Assembly: GCA_036365145.1 (NCBI GenBank)
Contig: JAEOAD010000029.1
Coordinates: forward strand, 26,892,001-26,956,000
Origin: Orientallactaga sibirica
Taxonomy: Eukaryota > Chordata > Mammalia > Rodentia > Dipodidae
Direction of reading: 5' to 3'
DNA: 64,000 bases
The notes under the pieces are model-generated. The model ran no database searches and had not been told where the DNA came from. It saw nothing but the letters and a program-made list of their open reading frames with translations. Of the stretch, positions 10,088 through 20,470 are shown one piece after another; positions within the stretch are counted from its first letter, which is position 1; each line of letters begins with the position of its first letter. A program made the translations under genes and the position numbers.

Positions 10088-10241
10088 TTTTTTTTTTTTT
10101 TTGGGGGGTAGGTTCAAGGTAGGTTCAAGCTAACCTGGAATTCACTATGTAGTGAGGGTGGCCTCAAACTCTTGGCCTGAGATCTTCCTACCTCTGCCTC
10201 CAAAGTGCTGGGATTAAAGGCGTGTGCCACCATGCCTAGCT
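10088..10241 (-). mobile_element. B1-type SINE
   Basis: Poly-T then a small tandem slip (GGTAGGTTCAAGGTAGGTTC) and the B1 complement. Confidence 0.86.
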
Positions 10242-10273
10242 CTCCCGTTTGTCACATGTTAAGTTAGTGTCTT

Positions 10274-10486
10274 GGGCTGGAGGGATGGCTTAGAGGTTAA
10301 GGCACTAATCTGCAAAAACAAAGGACACAGGTTAGATTCCCCAGAACCTACGTAAGCCAGATGCACAAGGTGGCACATGCTTCTGGAATTCATTTGCATC
10401 AGCTGAAGGCCCTGGTGTGCCCATTCTCTCTCTTTTATCTGCACTACCATCAAATAAATAAATGAACAAACAAACCAAAAAAAGTT
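10274..10486 (+). mobile_element. DIP/B2-type SINE
   Basis: GGGCTGGAGGGATGGCTTAG head to (AAATAA)n tail. Confidence 0.9.
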
Positions 10487-10574
10487 TTTTTTTTAGAAAG
10501 CGTGTTAAAATTAGGATTCATTTAGTCTACATACTACATTTGGTTGATATGCACCTTAAAATGCATATTAACTT

Positions 10575-10632
10575 GTGGGGTAGGGATATAGCTCAACAGT
10601 AGAATGCCTACCATTGATCCCCAGCATTGTCA
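10575..10632 (+). mobile_element. ID element
   Basis: GGGGTAGGGATATAGCTCAA ... TTGATCCCCAGCATTG: tRNA-Ala-derived ID head, diverged. Confidence 0.65.
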
Positions 10633-10649
10633 CCTTCCATAAAAAATTT

Positions 10650-10672
10650 ATTCATATATATATATATATATA
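10650..10672. repeat. (AT)n microsatellite
   Basis: About eleven AT units. Confidence 0.85.
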
Positions 10673-10799
10673 CAATTTGTATATAACAGCCCTTAAATAT
10701 TTATATTTAAATATTTGAGGGTAGCTACAACTAGGGACTAGGGAGTTATGGTGCTTTTCTTGCAACCTTGAGGGCTTGAGTTCTATTCACTAAAAAAAC

Positions 10800-10935
10800 C
10801 AACACTCAGGAGGCACAGGTAGGAGGATCTATGAGTTCAGACCAACCTGAGACTATATAGTAAATTCCAGGTCAGCCTGAGCTAAATCGAGACACTACCT
10901 TCAAAAACAAAAACAAAAACAAAAAAAAAAAAAAA
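10800..10935 (+). mobile_element. B1-type SINE, 5' truncated
   Basis: Starts at CAACACTCAGGAGGCAC, ends in a CAAAAA-rich tail. Confidence 0.83.
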
Positions 10936-11100
10936 GGAAAAGAAACATATTGTTAGTAATAAATTAACAGCTTTTTCTATTGGGACATCTGGAAGTTATG
11001 AAAAGTGGGGCTATTCAATTGTCCATCAGACTGCAGATGTCTACAGTTTCCTAGCATTGACTTCCCAAATGCTAAGATAACAATAATTGTGGCAGCTACT

Positions 11101-11244
11101 TTTTTTTTTGAGGTAAGGTTTCATTCTAGCCCAGGCTAACCTGAAATTCATTCTGTAGTCTCAGAGTAGCTTCGAACTCACAGTGATCCTCCTACCTCTG
11201 CCTCCCAAGTGCTTGGATTAAAGGTGTGCACCACCACACCTGGT
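11101..11244 (-). mobile_element. B1-type SINE
   Basis: Flanked by TGTGGCAGCTA and TGTGACAGCCA. Confidence 0.9.
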
Positions 11245-11255
11245 GTGACAGCCAT

Positions 11256-11501
11256 ATATATATATTTTTTTGGGGGGGGGAGAGGGAGAGGAAGACAGAT
11301 AGAGATGGGCACACCAGCAGTCTCTCAGCTGCTGCAAACGAAATCCAGATGTGTGCGCCCCCTTTGTGGTCAAGTGCGCCCTTGCGTCACTTTGCATCTG
11401 GCTAAATGTGGGACCTGGAGATTAGAACGGCTGGAGATTGGAACCAGCGTTCTTAGGCTTAGGAGGCAGGCGCCTTAACCACTAAGCCATCTCTCCAGCC
11501 C
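11256..11501 (-). mobile_element. DIP-C SINE
   Basis: Long subfamily copy. On its sense strand it carries GACCACAAAGGGGGCGC (window 11355-11371) and lacks a ten-base piece (around AATGCCGCAC) present in the copy at 33467. Confidence 0.88.
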
Positions 11502-11639
11502 TTTTTTTGGTTTTTCAAGGTAGGGTTTCACTCTAGTCCAGGCTGACCTGGAATTTACTATGTAGTCCCAGGGTGGCCTTGAACTACAGCAATCCTCCTA
11601 CCTGTTCTGGGATTAAAGATGTGTACCACCACGCCCAGC
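11502..11639 (-). mobile_element. B1-type SINE
   Basis: Abuts the DIP-C. Missing a few bases near TACCTGTTCTGGGATT. Confidence 0.87.
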
Positions 11640-11910
11640 TATGACAACTATATTTTTATACTTTTATGATCCATGACAGTAACTACAGGTCAGATGAATG
11701 TAATTAGATAGGCAATCAAATGACATTTGAAAATAAGGAAATAAACATTTATTTTTGTTGTTATTACTTTATGCCTAATAAAACCCTAAGAAACTCTTCA
11801 ACAATTATTAGAATTAATAAAATACTTTAGTAACTGGCTAGGCATAATCTTAAAAATGACTATTGCTGGGTCATAGGTTAGGTGTACAACTTACCTTTCA
11901 TTAAAATTTT
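11640..11910. other. unique intronic sequence
   Basis: AT-rich, no repeat recognised. Confidence 0.4.
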
Positions 11911-11915
11911 TTTGC

Positions 11916-12131
11916 GGCCTGGAAAGATGGCTTAGTGGTTAAGCACTTGCCTATGAAGCCTAAGGACCCTGGTTCGAGGCTCAATTCCCCAGGACCCACG
12001 TAAGCCAGATGCACAGGTAGCCCATGCATCTGGAGTTCGTTTGCAGTGGGTAGAGACCTTGGAGTACCCATTCTCTTATCTGTCTCTTTCTCTCTATTTG
12101 TGGCTCTCAAATAAATGAATAAAAAGTTTAA
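11916..12131 (+). mobile_element. DIP/B2-type SINE
   Basis: GGCCTGGAAAGATGGCTTAG head; same B-box duplication (GGTTCGAGGCTCAATTCCCC) as the copy at 5293. Confidence 0.9.
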
Positions 12132-12399
12132 AAAAAATTTAAAAAATTTTTTGCATTCATTTCCCCCTCATATATATGTTGCTTCTTTCTGATTGATGCA
12201 GGTCTTAAAGATGGTAAACCTTTTTTATGTTATAGGCATGTTCCTCTATTCATTTGGCTTATGTGTGGTGTCCCCTAAAATATTTTCATTTATAAATTTC
12301 ATTTCCTCTACATTTTCTTTTGCCTGGATTGATACTTCCTTCCCTCCCTTCTTTTACTTCCTACCCACCTACCTTCCTACCTTGTGGGGCTTTGTTTGC

Positions 12400-12583
12400 T
12401 TTTTTTTTTTTTTTTTTTTTTTTTTGGTGTTGTTTGTTTATTTGTTTTTCGAAGTAGGGTCTCAATTATGGCCCAGGCTGACCTGGAATTAACTATGTAG
12501 TCTCAGGGTGCCCTCGAACTCAGGGCAATCCTTCTACCTCTGCCTCCCAAGTGGGATTAAAGGCATGCACCACCATGCCCGGC
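12400..12583 (-). mobile_element. B1-type SINE
   Basis: Poly-T tail 12400-12425; ends CCACCATGCCCGGC. Confidence 0.9.
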
Positions 12584-12619
12584 TTTTTTTTTTTTAATGC
12601 TTTTCGTTTAAATTTTTAT

Positions 12620-12805
12620 AATATTTTATTTATTGATTTGAGAGACAGAAAAAGAGGCAGATATATAGAGTGAATGGGCATGACTACAAACAAACTCCAG
12701 ATGTACCACTTTGTACATGTGGCTCATATGAGTCCTGGGGAATTGAACCTGGGTCCTTTGGCTATGCATGCAAGTACCCCAACCGTTAAGCCATCTCTCC
12801 AGCCT
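12620..12805 (-). mobile_element. DIP/B2-type SINE with deletion
   Basis: About 25 bases between GGGCATGAC and TACAAACAAACTCC are missing. Confidence 0.86.
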
Positions 12806-12833
12806 TGCTTGTTTTTTTTTTCCCTGGAGGTAG

Positions 12834-12836
12834 TAT

Positions 12837-12867
<31 letters not shown>

Positions 12868-13026
12868 TTTGTTTATTTTTGGTTTTTCGAGGTAGGGTCT
12901 CACCACTCTGGCCCAGGCTGACCTAGAATTCACTCTGTATTCTCAGGGTGGCCTCGAACTCATGGCAATCCTCCTACCTCTGCCTCCCGAGTGCTGGGAT
13001 TAAAGGCGTGCACCACCACGCCTGGC
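12834..13026 (-). mobile_element. B1-type SINE with (TTTA)n tail
   Basis: TTTA units at 12836-12876, then a near-consensus B1 complement. Confidence 0.9.
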
Positions 13027-13124
13027 TTTTTGTTTTGTTTTGTTTTGCGAGATAGGGTCTCACTCTGGTCCAGACTGACCTGGAATTAACTATGTAGTCT
13101 CAGGGTGGCGCCACCACACCCAGC
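13027..13124 (-). mobile_element. B1-type SINE, central deletion
   Basis: GCGAGATAGGGTCTCACTC jumps from CAGGGTGGC to GCCACCACACCCAGC. Confidence 0.82.
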
Positions 13125-13336
13125 TCTTGCTTGTTTTTAAGACAGAGTCTTATGTGTCCCAGGCTGGCCTCTCACTATGTATCCAGGAATGACTTTCAAC
13201 TTCTATGCTTCCTGCCTTCACCTAGAATTACAAATGCACACCAACACACTTGTTTTATGTGGTGCTGGGTATTGAACCCAGGGCTTCATATGTGCTAAGC
13301 ATGAACTCTTCTAACTGAACTACATCCTCAACCCTT
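13125..13336 (-). mobile_element. B4 SINE, old
   Basis: B1 part (TATGTGTCCCAGGCTGGCC) followed by the ID-head complement (GGGTATTGAACCCAGGGC ... ACTGAACTACATCC), the B4 order. Confidence 0.65.
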
Positions 13337-13344
13337 AAGGGTTT

Positions 13345-13527
13345 TTTCTCTTGTTTGGTTGGTTTTTTTTGTTTGTTTGTTTTGAGTTAGGGTCTTACTC
13401 TAGACCAGGCCCACTCTGTAGTTCCAAGCTGGCCTAGAAAATCACAACGATCCTCCTACCTCTACCTACCTCTTACATCTGCCTCCCTCTGCTAGGAGTA
13501 AAGGTGTGCATCACCATGCCCCTGGCT
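13345..13527 (-). mobile_element. B1-type SINE
   Basis: GTTTGTTTGTTTTGAGTTAG to CCATGCCCCTGGC with a small duplication at CTACCTCTACCTACC. Confidence 0.8.
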
Positions 13528-13536
13528 TAACCCTTT

Positions 13537-13637
13537 AGTTTTTTGAGACAAGGTCTCAGGTAATGGAGATTGGCCTTGAACTCCTGGCCCTCCTGCCTCA
13601 GCCTCCTAAGAGGTAGATGTGCCACCATGCTTGGCTA
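13537..13637 (-). mobile_element. old B1-type SINE
   Basis: TTTTTTGAGACAAGGTCTC to GCCACCATGCTTGGC; older B1 sequence type. Confidence 0.65.
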
Positions 13638-14014
13638 GCCTTCATGCTTAAAAGAACCAGTGCTTTGTTCGAGTTTTGTTATTATTGTTCGCTTTTAAGA
13701 CAGCAAAGGTAAAAAAAAAAAAAAAATAAAAAAACCTCAAAGAAGTATCTTGCAAAAGGCATATATGTTGGAAGTAAAGAAGGTGAAAGCATCCAATTTA
13801 GGAGGGATGGGGTGTGTGAAGTAGATCATATAATAAGACTAGAGCCTAACTGGGCAGGAGACCTTTGTGCAGGAAGCTGGACTGGGAGGACCCTATAAAA
13901 AGTTTTATGAAATAATACTATATTTGCAGTGTATACTGAAAATTTTAAATTCTCTTTGAGATTCACAGTATTAGTGATGTCCTCATCCCTTTTGGAGTCA
14001 GTGCCTCATTTGTT
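13638..14014. other. unique intronic sequence with poly-A
   Basis: Poly-A at 13711-13732; otherwise nothing recognised. Confidence 0.4.
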
Positions 14015-14540
14015 TGTTTGTTTGTGTATGTGTGATTCTCCATGTGGATGGATATGAGTATATGAGTGGCAGGTGTGCATGTGGAGGTCAGAGGATGACT
14101 TTTGGATTGCTCCTTGCATGTCTACTTCATTTGAGGCAGAGTTTCTTTGTCTGAATTCTCACTCTGCTGTTCTTTGCTGTGCTCTCATGAGCTTACAGGA
14201 AATTCTCGTGATTCCACCTCCCATCTCATTGTCAGCATTGGTATGTTTAGGATTACTGGAGCCTGTTAAGGCTGCTGGCTTTTTTTTTTTTTTTTTTTTT
14301 CTTTTTCTTTTGGTTTTGCAAGGTAGGGTCTCACTCTGGCCCAGGCTGACCTGGAATTAGTCTCAGGGTGGCCTCGAACTCTCGGCGATCCTCCTACCTC
14401 TGCCTCCCGAGTGCTGGGATTAAAGGCGTGCGCCACCACGCCCGGCGCTGCTGGCTTTTTACATAGGGTCTAGGGATTAAATTTGTGTACTTCAACTCTA
14501 GCAGCAAGAGCTTTGTCCACTGAGCCATGTACCCAGCCCT
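14015..14540 (-). mobile_element. B4 SINE split by a B1
   Basis: B4 complement: TG-rich tail, GTGGAGGTCAGAGGATGAC, degraded B1 body, then after the insert the ID-head complement CACTGAGCCATGTACCC. Confidence 0.72.
14281..14446 (-). mobile_element. B1-type SINE inside B4
   Basis: Near-consensus B1; GCTGCTGGCTTTTT lies on both sides, an exact target duplication. Confidence 0.94.
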
Positions 14541-14561
14541 CACTTTTATAACATTAAAAAA

Positions 14562-14748
14562 ATTTTTTTTTTAATTTTATTTGAGGGAGAGAGAGAATGA
14601 GCACATCAGGGCCTTCAGTTGCTGCAAATGAACTCCAGACACATATGCCACCTTGTGCATATGGCTTATGTGAGTCCTGGGAAATTGAACCTCAGTCCTT
14701 TGGCTTTGCAAGCAAGCACCTTAACCACTAAACCATTTCTCCAGCCCT
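14562..14748 (-). mobile_element. DIP/B2-type SINE
   Basis: TTATTTGAGGGAGAGAGAG to AAACCATTTCTCCAGCCC. Confidence 0.9.
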
Positions 14749-14755
14749 TCATAAC

Positions 14756-14915
14756 TTTTTTTTTTTTTTTTTGGTGGTTCGAGGTAAGGTCTTACCGTAG
14801 CTCAGGCTGACCTGGAATTCACTCTGTAGTCTCAGGGTGGCCTCGAACTCACAACGATTCTCTTACCTCTGCCTCCTGAGTGCTGGGATTAAAGGCATGC
14901 GCCACCACGCCTGGC
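14756..14915 (-). mobile_element. B1-type SINE
   Basis: Poly-T plus GTGGTTCGAGGTAAGGTC to CCACCACGCCTGGC. Confidence 0.9.
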
Positions 14916-14965
14916 TCCCTCAAAACATTTTTTAAACAACTTTCATTACAGCATGCACTTAAAAT

Positions 14966-15168
14966 TTTTTTTGTTTATTTATTTATTTGAGAGAGAGATA
15001 AAGAGAAAGAGAGAATGGGCATGCCAGGGCCTCTAGCCACTGCAAATGAACTCCAGATGCATGTGCCCCCTTTGTGCATCTGGCTTATGTGGGTCCTGGG
15101 GAATAAAACCAGGGTCTTTAGGCTTCACAGGCAAACACCTTAACTGCTAAGCCATTTCGCCAGCCCTT
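14966..15168 (-). mobile_element. DIP/B2-type SINE
   Basis: TTTATTTATTTATTTGAGAG to TAAGCCATTTCGCCAGCCC. Confidence 0.9.
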
Positions 15169-15210
15169 TTTTTCTTTTCTTTTTAAAAAATATTTTATTT
15201 TACAACATAC

Positions 15211-15367
15211 ATTTTTGTTGTTGTTTTGGTTTTTCGAGGTAGGGTCTCCTAACCCAGGCTGACCTGGAATTCACTGTGTAGTCTCAGGCTGGCCTCAAAC
15301 TCACAGCAGTCCTCCTGCCTCTGCCTTCCAAGTGCTGGGATTAAAGGTGTGCACCACCACTCTCAGC
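15211..15367 (-). mobile_element. B1-type SINE
   Basis: TTTTGGTTTTTCGAGGTAGG to CACCACTCTCAGC. Confidence 0.9.
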
Positions 15368-15399
15368 TCATTATAGCATATTATTGTAATTCTTGAATA

Positions 15400-15940
15400 T
15401 TTTTGGTAATTTCATACATGGATACAATGTGTTTTGATCATATTCACCTCCTTATTACCCTCTCACCCCTTCTATCCTGCTAGTCCTCTTTCTCCTTTCA
15501 TGTCTCTCTCTAGGGCCTGCGACCTCCCCAGCTTTTAAGCAGGTTTATAGTGCCAGGCAGGAATTCCCTCCTATGGAGCTAGATTCAACTCCAATCAGAA
15601 ATGGTTTCCACCGTTAATAATCATGACAGTATTATACCTTTAGGCATTTCTTACCTGGCAAGTCATTATTGTAGCATGCAGGATCCACAACTGGATAGTA
15701 GGACCATTGATGACTTTTCTCCCTCAGCAGCCTGCGTTGCACCTTTATTTCTCTGTATCCCACAACCTCAGAGTGTGGTGTCTTTAGCAATAAGGTCTTA
15801 ACCATCTAGTTCTGGTAGGAAACTAATAGCATTGACAATAGCCTGTATTGTTTTGGGGGTCTCTAGGGCCTCCCTTACCAATAATCATAGGGAGCTATCT
15901 TGCAACTAGCACTGAAATGTTTGTTTATAGCATTACCCAC
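15400..15940 (-). mobile_element. L1 3'-UTR-like repeat, diverged
   Basis: Shares stretches in order with the better copy at 18158-19125 (GGTCTTAACCATCTAGTTC, CCTGTATTGTTTTGGGGG) and, at 15425-15460, with 59855-59875 (TGTTTTGATCATATTCACC). Judged a 3' part of L1 in complement. No coding part visible. Confidence 0.6.
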
Positions 15941-15988
15941 TCATACAAGGGATCTCCATTCAAAGTGTTCTTTTAAAAATATTTTATT

Positions 15989-16110
15989 GCCAGGTGTGGT
16001 GGCACACACCTTTAATCCCCAGCACTCGGGAGGCAGAGGTAGGAGGATCGCCATGAATTCAAGACCACCCTGAGAAAACATAGTGAATTCCAGGTCAGCC
16101 TGAGCTAGAG
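15989..16110 (+). mobile_element. B1-type SINE, 3' end lost
   Basis: GCCAGGTGTGGTGGCACAC up to CAGCCTGAGCTAGAG, then switches to DIP complement. Confidence 0.87.
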
Positions 16111-16233
16111 TTGCAAACAAACTCCAGATGCATGTGCCATATGCATCTGGCTTTTGTGGTCCTAGGAAATTGAACCTGGGTCCTTTGGTTTTGCAGGCAA
16201 GTACCTTAACTGTTAAGCCATCTCTCCAGCCCC
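16111..16233 (-). mobile_element. DIP/B2-type SINE, tail side lost
   Basis: Begins at TTGCAAACAAACTCCAGATG, ends TAAGCCATCTCTCCAGCCC. The AAATATTTTATT at 15978-15989 may be its displaced tail, so the B1 probably inserted and a deletion followed. Confidence 0.85.
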
Positions 16234-16262
16234 AATCTGTTTTTAAAAATTGTATTTTATAA

Positions 16263-16437
16263 CTGGGCGTGGTGGCACATGCCTTTAATCCTAGCACTTG
16301 GGAGACAGAGGTAGGAGGATCACTGAGAGTTTGAGGCCACCCTGAGACTGCATAGTGAATTCCAGGTCAGCCTGAGCTAGAGTGAGACCCTACCTCGGAA
16401 AAAAACAAAACGAAAAAAGAAAGAAAGAAAGGAAGGA
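16263..16437 (+). mobile_element. B1-type SINE with GAAA-rich tail
   Basis: CTGGGCGTGGTGGCACATG to ACCTCGGAAAAAAACAAAAC, then AAAG and GGAA units. Confidence 0.9.
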
Positions 16438-16552
16438 AGTTTGAAGATAGGAGCCACATGAGAGAGAATGTGGCATTTATAACATTTAATGCCTGTTGAT
16501 TATTCTGAAATAAAGGAACTTGTAATTAAAATATAAAAGGTCATATTCTAGG

Positions 16553-16790
16553 AGGCTGGGGAGATGGATCAGTGGTTAAAGGTGCTTGCTTGCAAAGCCT
16601 GCTGGTCCATGTTCAATTCCCCAGCACCCACATAAAGTGTGATGCAAAGTGGCACAAACATCTGTGATCCCAGTCACCTGCAATGGCAGACAGAGCCAGG
16701 AGAAGCCAAAAGCTTGGGGATCTAGTTTCCTCCTTAGTCCATGGACTCACAAGCCAGTCTCTTGTAGAAATGCCTCTACAAGGGCTGAGG
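16553..16790 (+). mobile_element. old DIP/B4-like SINE
   Basis: GGCTGGGGAGATGGATCAG head and GTTCAATTCCCCAGCACC box. The 3' part (GTCACCTGCAATGGCAGACA) resembles B4. Confidence 0.6.
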
Positions 16791-16943
16791 GTATTTAAAT
16801 TTAAAGTTAGAACAGTAATCTAATGTGTGCAGACCAGTTTCCTAGGTTCACCAAAATGGCAACAAAAAAAGTTTTGTATTTATATGAAAATGGATTTAGA
16901 TGTTATGCTTAGTTATAGTTTTGATCTCACTTATTTATTATAA

Positions 16944-17047
16944 TTTTTTTAACTTCACTCTAGCCCAGGCTGGCCTCACATTCACAGTGATCCTCCTACC
17001 TCTGCCTCCTAAGTGCTGGGATTAAAGGTGTGTGCCACCACATCCGG
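16944..17047 (-). mobile_element. B1-type SINE, tail side truncated
   Basis: CACTCTAGCCCAGGCTGGCC to CCACCACATCCGG. Confidence 0.82.
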
Positions 17048-17069
17048 TTTTATTTATTTTTTTGTTTTT

Positions 17070-17155
17070 TCATGTGTGGGTTCTGGGGAAATCAAACCTG
17101 GGTCCTTAGGCTTCCAAGGCAAGCTCCTTAACTGCCAAGCCATCTCTCCAGCCCT
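17070..17155 (-). mobile_element. DIP-type SINE, head half only
   Basis: ATGTGTGGGTTCTGGGGAAA to CAAGCCATCTCTCCAGCCC. Confidence 0.8.
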
Positions 17156-17170
17156 GCATGTTTGTTTTTA

Positions 17171-17242
17171 TATGTGTATATGAATGCATACATGTATACA
17201 CACATATATATGTGTGTGTGTGTATATATGTATATATAATAT
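17171..17242. repeat. TATG/TG microsatellite
   Basis: Alternating TATATG, CACATA and TGTG units. Confidence 0.75.
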
Positions 17243-17243
17243 A

Positions 17244-17385
17244 GTTTTTTGAGGTAGGGTCTCACTCTAGCCCAGGCTGACCTGGAATTCACTATGTAGT
17301 CTCAGGGTGGCCTTGAACTCACAGCGATCCTCCTACCTTTGCCTCCTGAGTGCTGGTATTGAAGGTGTGCCCCACCACGCCTGGC
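17244..17385 (-). mobile_element. B1-type SINE
   Basis: TTTTTTGAGGTAGGGTCTC to CCACCACGCCTGGC. Confidence 0.9.
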
Positions 17386-17399
17386 TAAAGCATATGTAT

Positions 17400-17460
17400 A
17401 TTTTTTGAGACAGGCTCTCGTGTAACCTAGGTTAGCCTCAGACTTGTGTAACCAAGAATT
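17400..17460 (-). mobile_element. old B1 fragment
   Basis: TTTTTTGAGACAGGCTCTCG then AACCTAGGTTAGCCTCAGAC. Confidence 0.5.
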
Positions 17461-17463
17461 AGA

Positions 17464-17616
17464 CTTTTTGGTTTTTCGGGATTTCAAGGTAGGGTGTCTC
17501 GAGCTCAGGCTGACCTGGAATTCACTATGTAGTCTCAGGGTGCCCTCAAATTCATGGTGATCTCCTACCTCTGCCTCCCAAGTGCTGGGATTAAAGATGT
17601 ACACCATCATGCCAGC
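17464..17616 (-). mobile_element. B1-type SINE
   Basis: GGTTTTTCGGGATTTCAAGG has a small tandem slip; ends ACCATCATGCCAGC. Confidence 0.87.
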
Positions 17617-17699
17617 GAGAACTGGGGTTTTTAAATAAGAGAATGCCTTGTTGAAATGTATGAATAAAAGGATATCCACTTTTTTCTTTCTTTTTTGTA

Positions 17700-17880
17700 A
17701 ACTTTTTATAATTTATTTGAGAGAGAGAATATGGGCATGTAAAAGCCTCCAGCCATTGTAAATGAACTCTAGATGCATGCACCACCTTGTGCATCTGGCT
17801 TACATGGGTCCTGGGGAATCACACCTGGGTCCTTTGGCTTTGCAGGCAAGTGCCTGAACCACTAAGGCATTCCCCCAGCC
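17700..17880 (-). mobile_element. DIP/B2-type SINE
   Basis: TAATTTATTTGAGAGAGAG to CTAAGGCATTCCCCCAGCC. Confidence 0.88.
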
Positions 17881-19125
17881 TTTTTTTTTTTTTTTTTTTT
17901 TTTTTACCGACAACTTTCATAATCATAGACAATAAATCATGGTAATTCCCCCCCACACTTTCCCCTTTGCAACTCGACTCTCCATCATATCCCCTCCCCG
18001 TCTCAATGAGTCTTTTTTAAAAAAAATTTTTTTGGGGTTTTTCCAGGTAGGATCTCACTCTAGCCCAGGCTGACCTGGAATTCACTAGGTAGTCTCAGAG
18101 TGACCTTGAACTCACAGCAATCCTCCTACCTCTGCCTCCCGAGTGCTGGGATTACAGTCTCTTATTTGATATCATCATCTTTTCCTCCTTTTATGGTGGT
18201 CTTATGTAGGCAGTGTCATACACTTCAAGGTCTTAGATATCCAGGCCATTTTGTGTCTGGAGGAGCACATTGTAAGGAGTCCTACCCTTCCTTTGGCTTT
18301 TACATTCCTTCCACCACCTCTTCTGCAGTGGACCCTGAGCCTTGGAAGGTGTGTTAGAGATATTTCAGTGCTGAGCACTCCTCTGTCACTTCTTCTCAGC
18401 ACCGTGGTGCCTTCTGAGTCATCCCAAGGTCACCACCATCTGAAAAGAGAAGTTTCTCTAACCAAAAGTGAGAGTAGCATAAATATCTGGGTTAAAACAT
18501 TAAGAGAAATACTTACCAGGCAGTTTGGTGAGCATAATATATACATTTAGCCAGACACCAGCAGACATTATACCCCTAGGGCTCATGATTACCTCTGTTG
18601 TAGGTTTTCAGTATCAGGGAAGTATTCCCTCCCATAGAGCAGGCCTCCAGTTCAATTAGAGAGTGGTTGATTTCCCCCATAACAGACATGCCACTATTGC
18701 ACCCATTGGCTCATTTGGCCTGGCTGGCCAAATTTAAGGCTTGCAGTGTCCACTGTTGAGTATCTCCACTGTTGATGTCTCTCTTTCCTATGTAGCTGCA
18801 TGCAGCATAGCTTTTTCAAGTTTTCTGTCAGCTGGTCTACATGGAGGAGGATTTAAGCTCAACTCTAGCAGGATTTCTCAGTGACCTTGCAGCAGCCCAA
18901 GCATGTGGAGTCTTCAGCAGTAGGGTCTTACCATCTATTTCTGGTTGGAAACCAAGAGCCTCAGCAATGGCCTGTAATGTTTTGGGGGCATCAGGGACCT
19001 CCCTGGCCAAAAATTTGTTGGAAGGTATCTCATCCCTGACACTGAAAATTTTTCTAATAACAATCTATGACTTCTGGGTATGCCACTGTCCAAAAAAGTG
19101 TGCTTCCATATGACTTATTCATATC
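17881..19125 (-). mobile_element. L1 3' end (3' UTR), split by a B1
   Basis: Poly-T at 17881-17905 then, in complement, the rodent L1 terminal signature (GGGGAGGGGATATGATGGAG, ATTACCATGATTTATTG). It continues at 18158-19125 with long 3'-UTR sequence. The same start (TGATNTCATCATCTTTTCC) recurs at 63829, showing a family. No ORF2 part is present, so it is 5' truncated. Confidence 0.75.
18027..18157 (-). mobile_element. B1-type SINE inside L1, 5' truncated
   Basis: B1 complement ends early at GTGCTGGGATTACAG. GAGTCTTTTTT before and CAGTCTCTTATT after suggest the target site. Confidence 0.88.
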
Positions 19126-19140
19126 CTCTTAGATTTTGAT

Positions 19141-19305
19141 TTTATTTTTATTTATTTATTTATTTATTTTGCTTGTTTGAGGTAGGGTTTCGCTCTAGCC
19201 TAGGTTGACCTGGAAAATTCACTATGTAGTCTCAGAGTGGCCTCAATTCATAGTGTTCCTCCTACCTCCCCCTCCCAAGTGCTGGGATTAAAAGTCTGTG
19301 TCACC
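19141..19305 (-). mobile_element. B1-type SINE with (TTTA)n tail
   Basis: TTTA units 19147-19170; ends AAGTCTGTGTCACCA. Confidence 0.84.
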
Positions 19306-19425
19306 AATTTCAAAGGACTGTTGGAACACTTCTTTTATTACCAAGGAGGTATTTGAATGGCATACTTTCTCTAAAGGAAGGTCTAGCTATGTATCAGAGA
19401 ATGAAATGTCTGTGAATCTCTTTTG

Positions 19426-19632
19426 GGGCTGGGGAGATGGCTCAGCAGGTATAGGCACTTGATTGCAAAGCCTACCTGTCCAAGTTCAATTCCCCAATGC
19501 CCACGTAAAGCCAGGTTCACAAAGTGGCTTTGCATCTGAAGTGTGTTTGCAGTGGCAAGAGTCCCTGATGCACCTATTATCTATCTCTCCATCTCTGTCT
19601 GTCTCTTTCTCTCCCCTCGCAAATAAAATGTT
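19426..19632 (+). mobile_element. DIP/B2-type SINE
   Basis: GGGCTGGGGAGATGGCTCAG head to CAAATAAAATG tail. Confidence 0.87.
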
Positions 19633-20245
19633 TTGTTTTTGTAAGAGACCACCTCGTAGACGTCGTCATAACCATGAATTACATCTTTTTCTTAATAATC
19701 CTCTGTAGTATTACTTCCAGTTCATGTCTTCCTAGCCGGGCCACTGTGGGGAGGGAAAGCACTGCTAGATGACACTCTGGGCACTCTTGTCCATGCTGTT
19801 GGCCTCCCTGAGAGCTTTGGAGAAGTCCTTGGGCAGATCACAAGTGAACCTTACATACTAGGCCTACCACTGAGAGAGAGGGATTTGGTTGGACTGGCAT
19901 TAGGCCAGGGTGGATTTGCAGCAGCACAGGATCAGAGAGTAGCTGCCCACCATGGTCCATTTCCAGTTCCCAGGTCAGAGCAGGACACTTCTTAGGGTGA
20001 ATGAATAGAGTCCTCACCCTGCCTTCTCTCCTGGAGGCAGCACAGAACTTCATTAGCACATAAGTGAGACCAACCAAGTCTTTAGAAGAAACATGTCCTG
20101 GCCCACATTCCCTGAGTTCAGTTCTGTCCTCTGGTTAAAGAGAAAATATGCTGTCCTTTATTGTGTGTGTGTAGTCTTGTTGGGCAAATTCAACATGAAC
20201 ATTGAACTAGCAAATACCAAACCTCTTCCTAGAGGATATACAAGG
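19633..20245. other. non-repetitive 0.6 kb block, unassigned
   Basis: I recognise no SINE, LINE or LTR here and its base composition is more even than its neighbours. On the minus strand it has an 79-residue open frame (19838-20077), and a second minus frame just beyond it reads LPKDFSKALREANS. I cannot match either to a known protein. It could be an old retrocopy fragment, an unknown repeat or a conserved non-coding element. Confidence 0.35.
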
Positions 20246-20249
20246 TTAG

Positions 20250-20453
20250 GGTTTTTTTGTTTTGTTTTTCTGAGAAAGAGAGAGAGGCAGATAAAGAGGG
20301 AGAATGGGCACGCCAGGGCCTTCAGCCACTGCAAACGAACTCCAGATGCATGCACCACTTTGTGCATCCGGCTTACGTGAGTCCTGGAAAACTGAACCTG
20401 GGTCTTTAGCTTTGCAGGCAAGTGCCTTAAATGTTAAGCCACTTCTCCAGCCC
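20250..20453 (-). mobile_element. DIP/B2-type SINE
   Basis: CAAGGTTAG occurs on both sides (20242 and 20453), a target duplication. Confidence 0.92.
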
Positions 20454-20470
20454 AAGGTTAGTTTCTTTTC

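Noticed and set aside
10575..10632. Candidate tRNA genes at ID heads (also 23482, 61709)
   Set aside because: They have tRNA-like A boxes but no cloverleaf or acceptor pairing; they are ID-type SINE heads.
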